This document shows, one piece after another, positions 1 through 12,087 of a DNA stretch of 64,000 nucleotides; the stretch's first letter is position 1, and every line of letters starts with the position of its first letter. The translations under genes and the position numbers were made by a program. The stretch is taken from NCBI GenBank assembly GCA_000442125.1, contig KE546972.1, forward strand, positions 394,022-458,021, written 5' to 3'. The stretch is from Opeltia flavorubescens. Taxonomy: Eukaryota > Ascomycota > Lecanoromycetes > Teloschistales > Teloschistaceae. The notes beneath the pieces were generated by a model. It saw only the letters and a list, made by a program, of their open reading frames with translations. It was not told the DNA's origin and did no database searches.

Positions 1-771
1 TGTCAACGGGTGACATTTCTGGGTAGTGCAGAGGTGGTGTGAGAGGGAGGCATTATCATCATGAAAGGTGAAACAGAGCTTTCAATTAGAGCCATACGAC
101 GGGGTGCGTAAGAGAGCCTCAACAGGGTAAGGATCAAACACAGGGTGTCCCAAGAATAACTGAAAGCAGAGATAGATTGGGATCACCAGAGAGGGAAAAG
201 CGAAGTGGAGTGGGAAATGCCAATATAAATTCTGGCGTCTTGACGCGCTAGCTTAAGCGCGTTGATGGTGGATAAATCCATTATCGTATTCATTTGGTCG
301 ATGTTCTTAATATTAGTTCACCCAGATCATTGCCCGCATGCATTCCATGTGACGTTGCCGTCGTAGAAGAGTTAGTCTGTAGTCGGAAGAAGGATTAGAT
401 AAAGCGAATGATTCAAGTACACAGAGGTTACAAGACTCTGAAGACAAAGGACACCAAGTGCCATTCGCTAGGTAGTTTCCTTCCAACTCACTGTGCTAGC
501 TCAATCACACGTTACCGTTCTCGTCATAGTGACGTTATCCACAATGCTCTGTCATGCTCTTTCTTCGTTCATTTGTTTTTCGATTTGCACCACGTAAGCG
601 AATAACATACCACCCTGTGTATGATCCTTTTCCAGTGGAAGCTCTGGTACATCTGACCACCCTCCACATTCCCTGCACTACCAAGAAACCTTTCCAGCGG
701 AGGCTTCTATTCATTCGCCTTTCCCTCCTCGAGAAATCTCCTACCATCTATTCATTCGTATCGCTATTACA
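1..771. other. Intergenic, no gene seen
   Basis: No open frame here looks coding. The overlapping short frames at about 408-808 lack introns, domains or a good start. A hairpin with 7-bp arms (ACGCGCT/AGCGCGT) and a 6-nt loop sits at 243-262. The stretch 600-771 is pyrimidine-rich and could be the leader of the small open frame at 772. Confidence 0.5.
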
Positions 772-966
772 ATGGAATCCTCATCATCAACTCAATCATC
801 TGCCGTGAAGAGAATCACCACACATAGCCGCGCACAGCTAAAATACCGGAGAGCCTCGAATCTAGGCTGGAAACGGCTTGAAAACTCCTACGATTCCGAT
901 TACCTAGATGAGAACCACTCTGAGCCGTTCAACGTGGAGCAAGTGTCAATCTCGACCACAGGCTAG
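772..966 (+). CDS. Possible small hypothetical protein (64 aa)
   Basis: An ATG-started frame of 64 codons in a fair context (ATTACAATGG) after a pyrimidine-rich leader. The product is Ser-rich at the N-terminus and basic in the middle, with an acidic tail, no signal peptide and no membrane segment. I do not recognise it. A GT at 966 and an AG at 1130 could join it in frame to the open stretch around 1144-1425, which would make this the first exon of a longer gene, but the splice sites are weak. It may equally be chance. Confidence 0.25.
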   Translation: MESSSSTQSSAVKRITTHSRAQLKYRRASNLGWKRLENSYDSDYLDENHSEPFNVEQVSISTTG

Positions 967-1130
967 TAATATCATCTCTTCTATGTGTGGAATAAAGGTT
1001 CGGTTTTTCACTGACATGTCACAGGGATCATAATTAATCAATATGAGATCCACTGACCTCAGAACACGAACGACGTCAAGAACGTGCGAGACCCAATGTA
1101 CGAATGACAGCTCGAATTTCCAAACGATAG

Positions 1131-1567
1131 CATTACCAATATCATGCCCAAGGAGTACAATGCCCCGTCATGGATACCAAATGCAGCTGAAGGAGCAACT
1201 CGGCCTGTATGCCTGCTGAGATTCCAGTGCACTGGAGAACCAATAAGCAGGGACTCGAACGAAATGCCCGAAGTTCCGTACCGTGATTCTCCACGATACA
1301 TGAAATACCCACTCAAATCACTAGGAAAGTCGAAAGGGTTCACCGCAATGGAGATACGCCTTGGTTTCGAGAAGAGCTCCACAAAAGTCTTCAACCAGAG
1401 CAGAAAGGAAACTGGCACCTCTTGAGAAGCAGTGGAAAGCAAACCCACAGGCAGTGGCAATAGTCAAGGGGAGCGAAGGAGGGATACGACCACAGAGAAG
1501 GAAGCACATTCAAGAGCGCGGCTCCGTGCCCCGGCGAAGGAGCTCAAGAAGCGTAGAAGACGAATGA
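1131..1567 (+). other. Gene-like open frames, unassigned
   Basis: Two overlapping plus-strand frames (1144-1425 and 1361-1567) have a fairly natural amino-acid mix: the first rich in Pro, Arg and Ser, the second strongly basic. A 133-codon frame also runs on the minus strand over 1059-1460, so the true strand is not settled. There is no family motif. It could be the 3' part of a gene starting at 772 or a decayed gene. Confidence 0.2.
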
Positions 1568-2270
1568 GGTGGAAATGTGGAGAGATACCTTTTTGGGAGT
1601 GCAGTCATTGATGTATTGGGTCCATAGTCCGTATTACTTAGGGGCTGTTCAAATGGATTTTCTTCCACTACGCGAAGGACGGTGACAGAAACCGATACCC
1701 TGAGCAGTTGATAATTGACGTTGATATCCATGTATAACGAGCAACACCAAACGCGTATTGTCCTCTGAAGAATACATATTTCACTTGTTCATCCGCGTTT
1801 GGGGGGAGCGTGGTAGTGCAGCTGCTACGTCTTCCCCGTTCCCTAGCTGCACTAGGGTGGTTCTCGTAAGGTTCGACTCTCGGATCTGACGTGAGCTTTT
1901 GCTTTTTTGGATGATTCTGTGATTCGTAGCTTATGATACTCTTGACTGCCAGCCTGCGTAGGTCACCCCAAGAAAGAAAAAGACGGTGGTCTCGTCTGTC
2001 TTCGTCAGGAGATATTGTCGCCAGACCATTTGCTGATATTTGTGTCTGCTGCGGTATAGCGTGAGAGATCAATGGGACAGGTTAACAGAGTTGTATTTTA
2101 GCTTTTTCATGGCGCCTGAATTCATCGTGAGAGACATATATATGAATAAAATCATTGAAGATGCGTCGTGTATGAGGCCCAGGAAAGACCAACAGGTATC
2201 CCAATCCTTAACTCCCTATTGCCGTTACCTTTCCCACGTCCGAAACCCAGTACCCAACGTCCGAACGACA
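1568..2270. other. Intergenic, no gene seen
   Basis: Downstream flank of the rhodopsin-like gene on the minus strand. A 134-codon minus frame (1668-2072) has low-complexity composition and no motif. The T-loop-like string at about 1882-1888 does not fold into a T-arm, so it is not a tRNA. Confidence 0.5.
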
Positions 2271-3489
2271 TTATTCCTTTCCCACGACCATAATGTGTTC
2301 CGCAGACCCTTCTCTTGCAGACTCAATGTCTCTTTTCCACCCAGTAGGAGCCCACTCATCGTGCATCATCGTTCCACCCTGCGACTTTCCGGAACTCTTG
2401 AAAATGCTTGCAAGCTCTAATGTCGGACTGGCGGGAAGGACACGAGTGATGCGGCGGAGGAAGAGGCTGCCTGAGCCAATGGAAGTGCTTCGCTGATTCG
2501 GGTCGGGTATTCGAGTCTTGCGGTCCGTGAAAAGACTGCGGAAAGATGCGAGACAAGCTACGATGATTGCTGACCGGTTTCAGCAACAGTACATGCATGT
2601 GAAAAATTCGGGAGATCACTTACCAACACTCACTTCGATAGAGTTCCACATGTAAAGCCAAGAGGCATCAACATGATGGGTGGTTTTGCTGACACTGGTG
2701 ATTCGAACAATGGCAAATATCGTAGTTATCACTGCGAGGGAAAAGATTCCCATCAGAGCCAACTTCTTCCGCAAAGACATCTGGACAGTCCATAGCAGCC
2801 CAATCGGTATAGCCATAATCATGTAATCCGTCACGACATCCGCAGCGCAGTTGATCTTCAGTGTGACGAGTTGGAAATGGACTGCGCTTTTCGTCGAACA
2901 TCGCTGAGCCAGCTTACTGAGCGGAGAGGTCAAGCAGGAATAATGGATATCACCCAGACAGACCAGGTAAGTCGCAATTGTGACGCCGAGGACGCTCCAG
3001 AAGAATGTCCTGTGCCAGCCGCTGACATTCTCACCAAGGCGCCGGAAAAACAGTAGGAATGAAAATTTCACAGCCCATAAGCTTGTGTAGAAGAAGACGT
3101 TGACAACCACGGATCCTCTATAGTATTTCTCAGAGTGCTCGACGAAGTTTGGTGGTGGTGGCCATAGCTTTCCTCGTGTCACTGCCTTGAACTGATACAT
3201 GTACTGTGCGACCAACTGCCAGTCGATGGCTGTAAGCAGAGCCAGAAGCCATGCAAAAATGACGAAAGCGTCATCGACCCAAAGTTTTTTGAAATTTCGC
3301 CAGCGAGCATAGAGACGGACTATGAGGAAAGCGAGTGATATCCCAACACCACTCCAGATCGTTCTCTATGACGTATGTTAGATTGCCAGCGGGAAAATGA
3401 ATTGCCTGTCAAATACGTACGAGGAAGATGTCTTCCCCAATCCTAGGGGCGTCGGTTATTGGCGGACTTTTGGTGTAGGGATTCGTCAT
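2271..3489 (-). CDS. Fungal rhodopsin-like 7-TM membrane protein, copy A (369 aa)
   Basis: Integral plasma-membrane protein of the fungus-specific rhodopsin-like family (Pfam Fung_rhodopsin type); members are often called PTH11-like or SAT4-like, and ligands are mostly unknown. Exons are 3421-3489, 2624-3365 and 2271-2569, with introns of 55 and 54 bp (GTACGT..TAG, GTAAGT..CAG); the total is 1110 nt. After a short N-tail the family pattern is clear: TM1 then an Arg/Tyr-rich loop, the LWVDDAFVIFAW segment at TM2, a Trp-Lys-Phe TM3, a Cys-containing loop, and the IPIGLLW segment before TM6. A cytosolic tail of about 95 residues follows TM7. There is no CFEM domain or signal peptide. Intron 1 (phase 0, just before TM1) and the last intron (phase 1, before the AIIVAC segment) match copy B at 6714-8054, so the two are paralogues. 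It appears intact. The physiological role is unknown. Confidence 0.88.
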
Positions 3490-6400
3490 TTGGAAGAACG
3501 ATTGTTTCCATGCGCATCCAGACAGCTACTCTACAAAGAAGCCATCCATCGGTCTAAGAGAATTCGAAATCGATTTCACGCCATTGAAACGAGCAGCCTA
3601 TCTGATCAAGACGAAGTACGTCGAGGGATGAAGAAGGGTCCTGTAAAGGTCACTGCCAGATAGTGATAATTGTCCGACGGAGATTCGGACGTGTCTGCGT
3701 CAAGGCGGCTTGGTGGTGCTACACACCACAAAGTTGTACAGGATGCATTGCCAACGGTCCCTAAAGAACATACATGAGGCGTCGGCTGCGAGATTGAGGG
3801 CTTCTACCTAAGCCTTTGAAAGCATTCGAGTGGCATATTTGAACGATGGGTCTAGACCTATGGAGAATAATGCCCACGTGCCTTGCCTGTAAGTGTGAGA
3901 AGCACAGGACTAGGAATTATCAGCATTCGTAGATAGCAGAACGGTGTGATCCTACCCTGCACCCTCCAAGATTTAGTGCTTACTGACGTTGCATGTTATC
4001 GATCGGGGCTCGGAGTAATCTCGTATTCGGTACATATTCTGTGCTGCAGGTATGTTTTGTCCCCTGCGACTATCGATCTGAACGCCTGAAAGCGGACAAG
4101 TATGGCTGTTCAACCCTCTTGTGGCCAGCCTTTCATATTGCTAGCTTCGGAACTTTGAATCTGGGAACTTTTAGGGTTGGAATGAGACCATTGGTACTCG
4201 ACAATGGCATCTACTAAAGTCAACATAGAGTTCTCAGCCCGTTGACTCGGGGAGTTCCGATTTGCCCTTATCTTCATATTTAAGGTTTCCGTTACGGGTC
4301 GGTACGCCTAAAGACCGGCTGACGGATCTTACCTTACCTTAGTAAGGGTCTTCGTCAATTCAACTAATCATTTTTCGGATGATCACTGCCAGCAATGAAA
4401 GTCGTCGATTAGGGATTACGAATGAGTTCATGCTATATCACCATTTCGCGAATGTATTCTTCACCAGACGCCCCCATTCGCCATTCGAGACCGTTACTCT
4501 CTAGACCTCGATGTACATCCTTGGTCGTGCGAACCGAAATGACAGCTGCACCACCTTCGACTTGCCATATGCCTCCACAGATCCTTGGTTCATCCAGAAA
4601 ATGAGTAATAGACGAGCAATAGAATCTGTAAAATTTCACGCCCGATTGGCCAAGTGATGCGTTGAGCGCGGTCAAGGAAACACTTCTTGCCCATCAAACA
4701 GCATAGGAGGCTTAGGCATGCAAGCACGTTGCCTCGACATCACAAGCAGTGCACTGTAGATCTCTTGCTGATAAGAGAGAAAAGCACCAGCAAACGCTTT
4801 AGCGAAGACAAGTCCCATTGGTACCGTCGTCTACATAAACTCAGCGCCATCGTATTCTTACACTGTGCGGCCCGGACCATAGAACGGCCGCTAGAAGTAG
4901 GAGTGCCCGATGACCCGATTGGCATCCGAGATTCTACATAATTCGACCGTCACTTATTTTTGACGGATGCTCACCATGTCCCGAATAGTCTTTTGACTGA
5001 AGAACATCCCGTCATATCCCTGGATATCGATTCGACAACCTACGACCAACATACGACTCTGTCCAATAGCTACAGCTCGTCCCCTACTTTCATACGTATG
5101 ACTCGCCGCTATCACACAGCCTATGGTATTCCAGGATAAGCAGTTCCAAGCGCCGTACTCCTGCGGACAAAACCACGTTGGCCACGATTTTCTCGCTGTT
5201 GTCAGTCCAGTATCAGAATTGCGCATCACAGCTATGTCCCACGCCAGTACCAAGCGATCAGTGCCATTGCCACAACCATGCTTGATACAATTGCTCGGAA
5301 TACACTCTTAGAGAAGCGGAGTTCATGTGCCCGGACCCAGATTCCCTATCAGCACTTTCTTGATAGAGCAAGCAACTTGAGTCAATTGCCCCATCGATCG
5401 GTCTGAAGACGGCAATCGATACGAAGTGGATAATTCTCGTCAGCCTTGTTGCCATGACCGTGCCTTCCACGCCTGGTATGCTTGGAACGGAACGGATTGT
5501 GATGAAGAAGCTCGCACGAGATAGAGAGTGGGCTAAGGAACCGCAAATGGGATTGAAAAAGCAGAAGGACAGAATTTAATGGGAGACTTCTCTCAGTAAC
5601 GGCAGGAGCGTCGGTATCATAACGATCGAAGTCGAAATCTCGGTATCTTAGGGTCTTATTGGGATCTATCTTTGCCCGGGAAAGACCTGTGCGACGGTCT
5701 TGATGGCTACAATGAGCGCTCTGATCTTCCCTACGAGAGGCCGAGGTTGTGTGCTTGTTCTTCAATTTCGGTAACACCATCCCGCAGAAGCTCCGGTTTA
5801 GATTTGTCGAGGCATATCATAGAACTTGGGCTGCAGATGACCAGGTCTTTACCAACGGCCAAGCGTCCAGCCAAAAGATCTACATACAACCCCAGCGCAT
5901 TCTATCATTTGCCTTCTATCGCTCTGATGTCATGTCTCAGAGGGTCTTCAGCCTTCCGTTCGCTCGATCACAGAGGCGTCGACTGTGTGGCACAGGAACA
6001 AGGCAATATGCAAACCCCGCTCGGTCTCGAAATCATGGGTGTGTTGAAGGCGCGACTGAACCAGTCCACAACGACACATGGAGTAACAGCTTGCTCTTGT
6101 ACGCATGCAAATGACCTACTGAAGTTCTATATGAAAGGTTATATTATTGTTGTTCTTTCCAAGTCACATGCACCTTTGGAGTTATGCTGCGGGCTGGGCA
6201 GCGAAGGCACCACACCATACCATCCCTGCTTCTGATCATCGATCGCATAATGTTGCTTCTCAAAGACAGAGTGTCTCGTTACCAGACATGTGGGTGGAGG
6301 GACATAAACACCTTTTATCCAATCATGTGGATCGCTCGATAAGACATGCAACCTGTTCGAAAGTGGCGTGGGGTCCCTTCGAGCTGTTCTACATTGCAGG

Positions 6401-6713
6401 CAATGGTCTCTATGCCTTATGCTATCTTCGATTGTCTCTTACAAGGTATTGATTGGTGTGGATAATCAATCATGAGGCTCAATTTGTCAATGATCTACTC
6501 TTAATTAAAATCGGATCACCCACATATACATTCTAGCCTACGGCACAGCTGTGGTGTTCTAATGGCTGCGAGGTATCTTTCCTACTGCTGTCGAGCCTCT
6601 TTCTTGCTTGACATGGCCGCGAATAGAGGTCTTCTGAGAACAAATAGGGTACTTCCCTTTCGTCAATATCCGAAACAAGTACTTTCTACGATCTTGCGAC
6701 TACGGCGAAGAGG
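3490..6713. other. 3.2 kb between divergent rhodopsin genes, mostly decayed sequence
   Basis: This includes the upstream regions of both rhodopsin-like genes. The middle (about 4400-6450) carries many medium-length open frames on both strands with natural-looking composition but no complete gene that I could assemble. The likeliest remnant is annotated separately at 4687-5579. A frame at 5672-6235 (187 codons, plus) shows no domain or intron logic. I read the stretch as one or more genes in decay rather than empty spacer. Confidence 0.4.
4687..5579 (+). pseudogene. Possible broken gene of unknown family
   Basis: One plus frame runs from 4687 through a stop at 4939-4941 and stays open to about 5148 with coding-like content (Asp/His/Thr-rich, including LFLTDAHHVPNSLLTEEHP). 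A different frame covers about 5143-5405, and a third ends at 5579 after a hydrophobic stretch (KWIILVSLVAMTV) and a basic Lys/Arg tail. An acceptor-like TGATAG near 5361 could precede the last piece. The frame changes could be introns or frameshifts; I could not find good donor sites. I recognise no family. Minus-strand frames overlap it, so even the strand is uncertain. Confidence 0.2.
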
Positions 6714-8054
6714 ATGCCAGAGCCTCTGGCACGTGGTCTTCCAGCAAAAGTTTCCAAACCAGTTTTCCTTGTAGGTCACCGGTCTGGTCGCGCTACTCTC
6801 TCCGTGTGCTAATTCAGATCATAAGGGATTCCTGTGGACTGGAACAGCAGTATCGTTATGTCTTCTAATCTTTCGTCTATCCGTCAATATCCGTACATTT
6901 CGCAAATTGCATATTGACGATTTCCTCGTAATCCTTGCGTGGTCAATGTTGTTCGGCTCAGCTACATTTTGGCAAGTTGAGGCTCCGGAAATGTACTACC
7001 GATATGAGGTTTTATCTGGGCAACGACCTCGTGGACCTGAATTTTTAGAGAAGATCCTAAGCTTCACGATCACGTTGGTCCCATTCAACGTTCTTTTCTT
7101 CTCGTGTTTGTGGACAACCAAGATCTCCTTCCTGTTCTTCTTCCGGCGGTTACAAGTAAACGTCAAAGGGCATAAGATTTGGTGGTGGTGTGTTCTGCTT
7201 GTTGTGATGGCTACATGGGTTGGTTGCATTGCGCTCATTTACTACAAATGCTCGCTCGGCCATCCTCAGTTCATTCTAGGTATGTCAGTATCCCTCTTTG
7301 ATTTATAACGCTTACTTTTGTTTAGGATACTGTCGTACTCCAGCAGCAGCACGCAGATTCGATCACATATTCATCAGTAGCGCCGTTTTGGATATCATTA
7401 CTGACTGCCTCAGTAAGTACGTCTCGTTGCCGTCCAACTGTTAGTTAACATTCTTCCAGTCATAACAATTCCAATCGCACTGCTATGGAACGCCAAGATG
7501 ACGCGCCGACAGAAGATCCTGTTAATGGTAATCTTTTCTCTGTCACTGGTCGTCATGGTCATCGCCGTCATTCGGGTTGCACTCGTCAATTCGTCTCAAC
7601 ATCTTCCAGATATCACCTGGCTCTTCTTCTGGAGCAATTTAGAAATGACAACATGTACGTGCGCTAATTATTTTGACTAACTTCCGAGAGAGAAGGCTGA
7701 GTGAATCCAGCAATCATCATTGCTTGCATAGTTTCATTCCGTCAAGTCTTCGTGACTCGTAATCGACAACGAACCGACGTCAGCTTTTCCCATCCTGGCA
7801 GAACCTCTTTCAGTATCTTCAACTCATCCCGTAGAAGCTCAGGGAAGAAGGTCAGACCGACGGAAAGGTCATCTGTCCGGCCCAGGGCCCGAGACATGTC
7901 GGACGAGTGGGACAGCCACAGCCAGATAATACCATTGAACAGTATTAGAGTTGGTCACAGCATTTCCATCTCACACGAACCAGTTCCTGACCATGATATT
8001 GAACGGATCGCGCCTTTTATTTCAATGCGGACGATAACGACGGGGACGGTATAG
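6714..8054 (+). CDS. Fungal rhodopsin-like 7-TM membrane protein, copy B (378 aa)
   Basis: Same family and subfamily as copy A. Exons are 6714-6770, 6826-7279, 7326-7412, 7460-7654 and 7711-8054 (1137 nt), with introns of 46-56 bp and donors GTAGGT, GTATGT, GTAAGT and GTACGT. Diagnostic stretches are LHIDDFLVILAW (TM2), LWTTKISFLFFFRRL (TM3 and loop), IPIALLWNAKMTRRQK (before TM6) and IIIACIVSFRQVF (TM7 end). A Ser/Arg-rich tail of about 100 residues follows. The start is the least sure part: ATG 6714 gives a 19-residue first exon whose phase-0 intron falls just before TM1, exactly as in copy A, with a branch-like CTAAT before the AAG acceptor. An alternative CAG acceptor at 6817 would need a poor donor. 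Two introns (7280, 7413) are absent from copy A. Confidence 0.85.
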
Positions 8055-9332
8055 ATTCACAAAATTCTTACAAAAGGGCTCTTGATACGTACATGTTTAT
8101 CCGGTTGGCCATCTTGACGAGGGAGTCGAGGTACCGGTGGAAATACCTTACGATGCCTCGACCTCGTACCTTGATTTTACGTTGATTTATTCTATTTTCT
8201 TCTCGGAAGAAAGTCAATTATGTCGACTATAATAGTCATCTTTGTCGCCGCGGTGCGTTCATCGCTGTTTACCTCTATGGGATCAGGTACACGCCGGGAG
8301 ATTTGCTAAGATTCGGAGGGCAAGATCGGAGATCCTGGGTACTATTTTCATTGCAATCGATCTGAGGTCAACGATATCTTGCTCCAGCGGAACAACAGTC
8401 AGGTACGATCGTCAACAATATCTTACGCTTTCCGACCAAACTGTCAGCATTCGTATCTTACAACATGGGGCAAAATTACCCCCTGGTTTATCTAAGAGAG
8501 CAGTGGCGAGCTACCAGTATCTTCCCCGCTCAGATTCCACGCTTCCTGCAGCAAGTGGCACGAGCTCTGTCCACAGGTTTCTACGGTGTCAACTACAGAG
8601 GCTACGATCATGAGCAAGAGCTTGCGGGGCAGGATGACGATAATTCTAAATGCTAACAGTGAGCCAACAACCCTGGCGAACGAATAGAAAACAGGTTCTC
8701 ATGATTGAGACGACGTGGGCAAAGCGACTTCGGGCGCATTATCTTACGCTCAAGGCTGTCTGGTTGGCGGACGGGTTTTGGGACTGTAAAAGGACAGAAT
8801 TTTACCATCTCGGGAAGACGAATGATATACAGGAGTAATAGACCAACAGGGATTACGTAGACATTCTTCTGTACTTGTTCCAAGCAGGTCATAGTATGAC
8901 GCTACAATCGAGGTATCGACCTTACCCTGAACCATACTAGCTATTGTCAAAGACAAATTTGATTTCACTAGCCGCCGCCCACCAGCGCCAAGCCTCGAGG
9001 TAGCAGAGCTACTTTAGATGTCAGATATCAGCTAACCACAACAGTGTTTTATTACGATGATCATTTTCTGGACGAGAGAGAAAGTGAGAGCTGTACACAT
9101 CAGTTGAACATGCCGATATCGTCAAAGCTGACTCAATGAAGCTGCTCCACATGGTCTCAGACTTTGCTTTTGCGTCCTCCTTCTAGGTCACGTACTAGTT
9201 GCAGCAATAAAGATTCAATCGAACGTCAAAGGATGACTCGTTCATACCTTACCATAACAAAATTCAACAGATAGATCATGGGCTGGCCCGCGGCCAGCGT
9301 TTTATAAGCCTCACAATCGACTTCTGCCAGTC
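8055..9332. other. Intergenic with unplaced coding-like fragments
   Basis: Plus frames at 8242-8613 and 8465-8656 and minus frames at 8653-8968 are open but overlap one another and contain no family motif or workable splice pattern. A TATAAG at about 9302, roughly 30 bp before the esterase ATG, may be its TATA element. Confidence 0.4.
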
Positions 9333-11257
9333 ATGGCGCATTCGTACATGTACGAGCATCCTCACCTCGGATCCATAAGAGCTTGTCGAGTGACCTCCAA
9401 CCTCATTCAGTTCCGAAGTCTTCCCTATGCTCAAATACCGCGAAGATTCGCACGTTCAATCCTCCTGGACCACATGCCAAAAGTAGTGGGACAGGAAGCT
9501 GCTTTTTACGATGCCAGAGAATATGGCCCCTGCAGCGTGCAGCCTCGAGATAGTATTGCCACTGATATCCTTTGGAACCAACTGCCAGAATACCCACTTA
9601 GAGAACAACGCCAGAGTGAAGATTGTCTGCGGCTCACTATGACTTGCCCTGTGAGTTCTCTCGACCGTAATACTTCGAAATCGCTGCCGGTTGTTGCGTT
9701 TATCCACGGGGGGGCCTTGATGATTGGATCAGGTGCACTTGATCCTTCATTCCATCGAAATAACAAAGCGGTGGGGCTGATATAACTCAGCAGGTGATAG
9801 ACAATATTACGATCCTATAGCATTTTGCAGAGGCGCACTCGCACATTCAAAGCCTGTCATATTCATCTCGGTCAACTATCGATTGGGTGCTTTGGGATTC
9901 CTTCATTGCCCCGAGGCTGCCGACATTCTACCTTCGAACAATGGGTATGTGATGTGTTTCGCCGGATAATATGCGTTCCACCAAGTCGATCATTTGTATC
10001 GTTGGACGATTGCTATGGCGGACGTGTTATACATTGCTACGAATCCGGTCTTGAATCAAAGTGCGACAGAGTTCATTTACTGATCGACTTAAGGGTAGGT
10101 TTTACGACCAAATTCTTGCATTTGAATGGATCCAAAAGCACATAGCAGGGTTTATAGGAGATCCATTCAACGCCACTGCAATAGGACAATCGGCTGGAGC
10201 TGCTAGTCTTTCGTTGCATAATGCACGCCCTCGGAGTAGACCATTGTACCGGAAAGCCATCATGCTGTCGGGCTCAACCACGGTGCTTGTGACCATGACG
10301 CCAGAAGAGCACAAGAAAGAATTCATGTACCAGGCTGAGAAGCTTGGAATTGAACTTCACGGCCGTTCGATACAGGACGTTGCATCGGACGTGATAAACG
10401 CACCCCTTGACGCTATTCGAAACCTCAATTACTGCGGTGCTCCATGCTCGCCAAGTGATCTCATTCCTGAGGCTGATTGGGCAACGATGAGGCACGCACG
10501 ACATACTCACCCAAATGAATGGTTGGAATCCCAGATTTTTTGCTCCTCCACATACGATGGCTCAATCTCATACCTGGTTGCTAAAGGACAAGAGCGAAAA
10601 CATCTTGCGAGAGTGTTCTCTGCTATCTGTTATGCAAAGCTCAGAGATCCGCAACCGCTGTTGGACATTTACCAGATCACGGAGAATGACAAGGACGACG
10701 CTGCTTTGGAAAAGATCTGTCAGCTCGTGAGTGACGCGGGATTTTATGGGGCCATCCTCAGTGGCCTCCTTGGGGCTGCTACGAGCTCCGGAACTCGAAG
10801 TTTCCATGCTCTCTTTGATATCGGTAATCCGTTCACGAGACTCCTCGAAAAGGACAAGTTTTCGACGCATACCTGGGACATTGTATCACTTCTTGGCGGG
10901 TACGATGATATACTGCCTCAAGACTGTCAACAAGGAATTTTCGAATGGCGGCAGGCCATCTTAGCCTACTGTGATACTGGAGCATTTCCATGTGATATTT
11001 GGCGGCTGATGTCTCGTTCGACCCTCATCTTCCGGAGAGACGGTGTCGAACACATGAGGCAGGGTCAAGAAGCTTCTACTAACCGGGAGAGAGCCATTCG
11101 ATTCGCTGAGCGAGAAGGCGGCGAGCATGGCCTGGATCTACTTTGGGAAGATGTAATCCGATTCTTCTTGAAGACTGGAGATCCGCGCTATTCCCACGAA
11201 GCCACGGACATCATTCGAAGATATGAGCAGGATCACCCTTCATGCCAGGGCGGCTAA
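9333..11257 (+). CDS. Type-B carboxylesterase (569 aa)
   Basis: Alpha/beta-hydrolase that cleaves carboxylic esters. Exons are 9333-9732, 9794-9944 and 10099-11257 (1710 nt), with introns of 61 bp (GTGCAC..CAG) and 154 bp (GTATGT..TAG). Family marks in order: EDCLRL near residue 100, the oxyanion-hole segment FIHGGALMIGSG (about 122-133), the VNYRLGALGFL strand, then GQSAGAAS with the nucleophile at about Ser215. A YDG at about Asp337 and THTWDI at about His441 fit the acid and base of the triad. Length is normal for the family and all catalytic residues are present. No signal peptide is evident, so it is probably intracellular; many fungal relatives are secreted. The substrate cannot be read from sequence. 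It is the last gene but one before the AT-rich block. Confidence 0.9.
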
Positions 11258-11797
11258 AATAGATGCCGGCAGCACTGAAGGTACTGAGGTAGCGATCTTG
11301 AAATAATGCTTTTAGATTCGTCCCACAAACTATTCAGTAAAATAGTCTGTGGCTCTTCCCGGTATTCATTATTCAACGTAATTCTCTATATACTCCGTTC
11401 TACTGAAAGGTAAAGAATCTCTTTTCGAAACTTTGACGTCGAAAGTAGTCCGCTTCTCTGGACGTTGGTACAAGGTCGTTCCTCTTAGATATTCCGTACC
11501 TAGGGTATACCGCAGCTCTAAATCATGACCTAGATCTACATCAATGCAGCTATGCTGTCAATTCCCATATGTATCACCCTTTAATCAAAACCCTTTTTCT
11601 ATAGCTATGTCCACCTTCTGTTCCCAAACGGAAGGAACGACCGTCCGTCACCAGAAACGGCGCTAACGGCTATATCTCACGCACAATTCTCAGTCTCTTC
11701 CTTTCCTTCCTTGTGCAAGTATTTAATTGGAAAGTCCTGACTTCCTTTTCTATATTTCCACCTGGTCTCCCTGGAGGCTACCCCTATTCACTGCTCT
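11258..11797. other. Intergenic / promoter region
   Basis: Spacer between the esterase stop and the repeated leader of the next gene. A CT-rich tract (about 11690-11715) resembles the pyrimidine-rich core promoters common in filamentous fungi. No gene seen. Confidence 0.5.
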
Positions 11798-11991
11798 ACC
11801 AAGTCTTGCGTCCAGCGCGGAAGACTGCCTCTTCTCATTGCCCCTACCAAGTCTTGCGTCCCGCGCGAAAGACTACTTTCCCACTACCCAGTCTCACGAC
11901 CCTGTGCCTGAAACTACCTTTCTCCTACCCAGTCTCACGGCCCTGTGCCTGGAGCTACCTTTCTCCTACCCAGTCTCACGTCCTGCTACGG
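11798..11991 (+). repeat. Imperfect tandem repeats upstream of the 12088 gene
   Basis: Two related arrays. The first has two copies of a unit beginning CTACCAAGTCTTGCGTCC at 11798 and 11844 (46-bp step). The second has three copies of a unit beginning CTACCCAGTCTCACG at 11884, 11925 and 11966 (41-bp step), the last one partial. The units share a YAGTCT-type core, suggesting a common origin. They lie in the presumed 5' leader. The frame through them is open but has no ATG. Confidence 0.75.
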
Positions 11992-12087
11992 AATCTCAAT
12001 CTCCACGGTCAAGTCTTCATTGCGTCCGACAATCTCGTCCTGCTACCGCCAAGTCTTCCTCTTGTCCAATACTCTCTTCTCGCCAAT

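Noticed and set aside
1880-1900. T-loop-like GGTTCGACTC suggesting a tRNA
   Set aside because: The flanking bases do not pair as a T-stem and no anticodon or acceptor stem could be placed.
5672-6235. 187-codon plus-strand frame
   Set aside because: Composition is odd, another frame overlaps it for most of its length, and there is no motif.
6771-6825. CAG acceptor at 6817 for the first intron of rhodopsin-like gene B
   Set aside because: It sits too close to the branch-like CTAAT and would need a poor GTCACC donor; the AAG acceptor at 6825 matches the intron position of the paralogue.
11713-12087. N-terminal extension of the 12088 gene
   Set aside because: The frame is open but has no ATG, and the translated part is just the tandem repeat.
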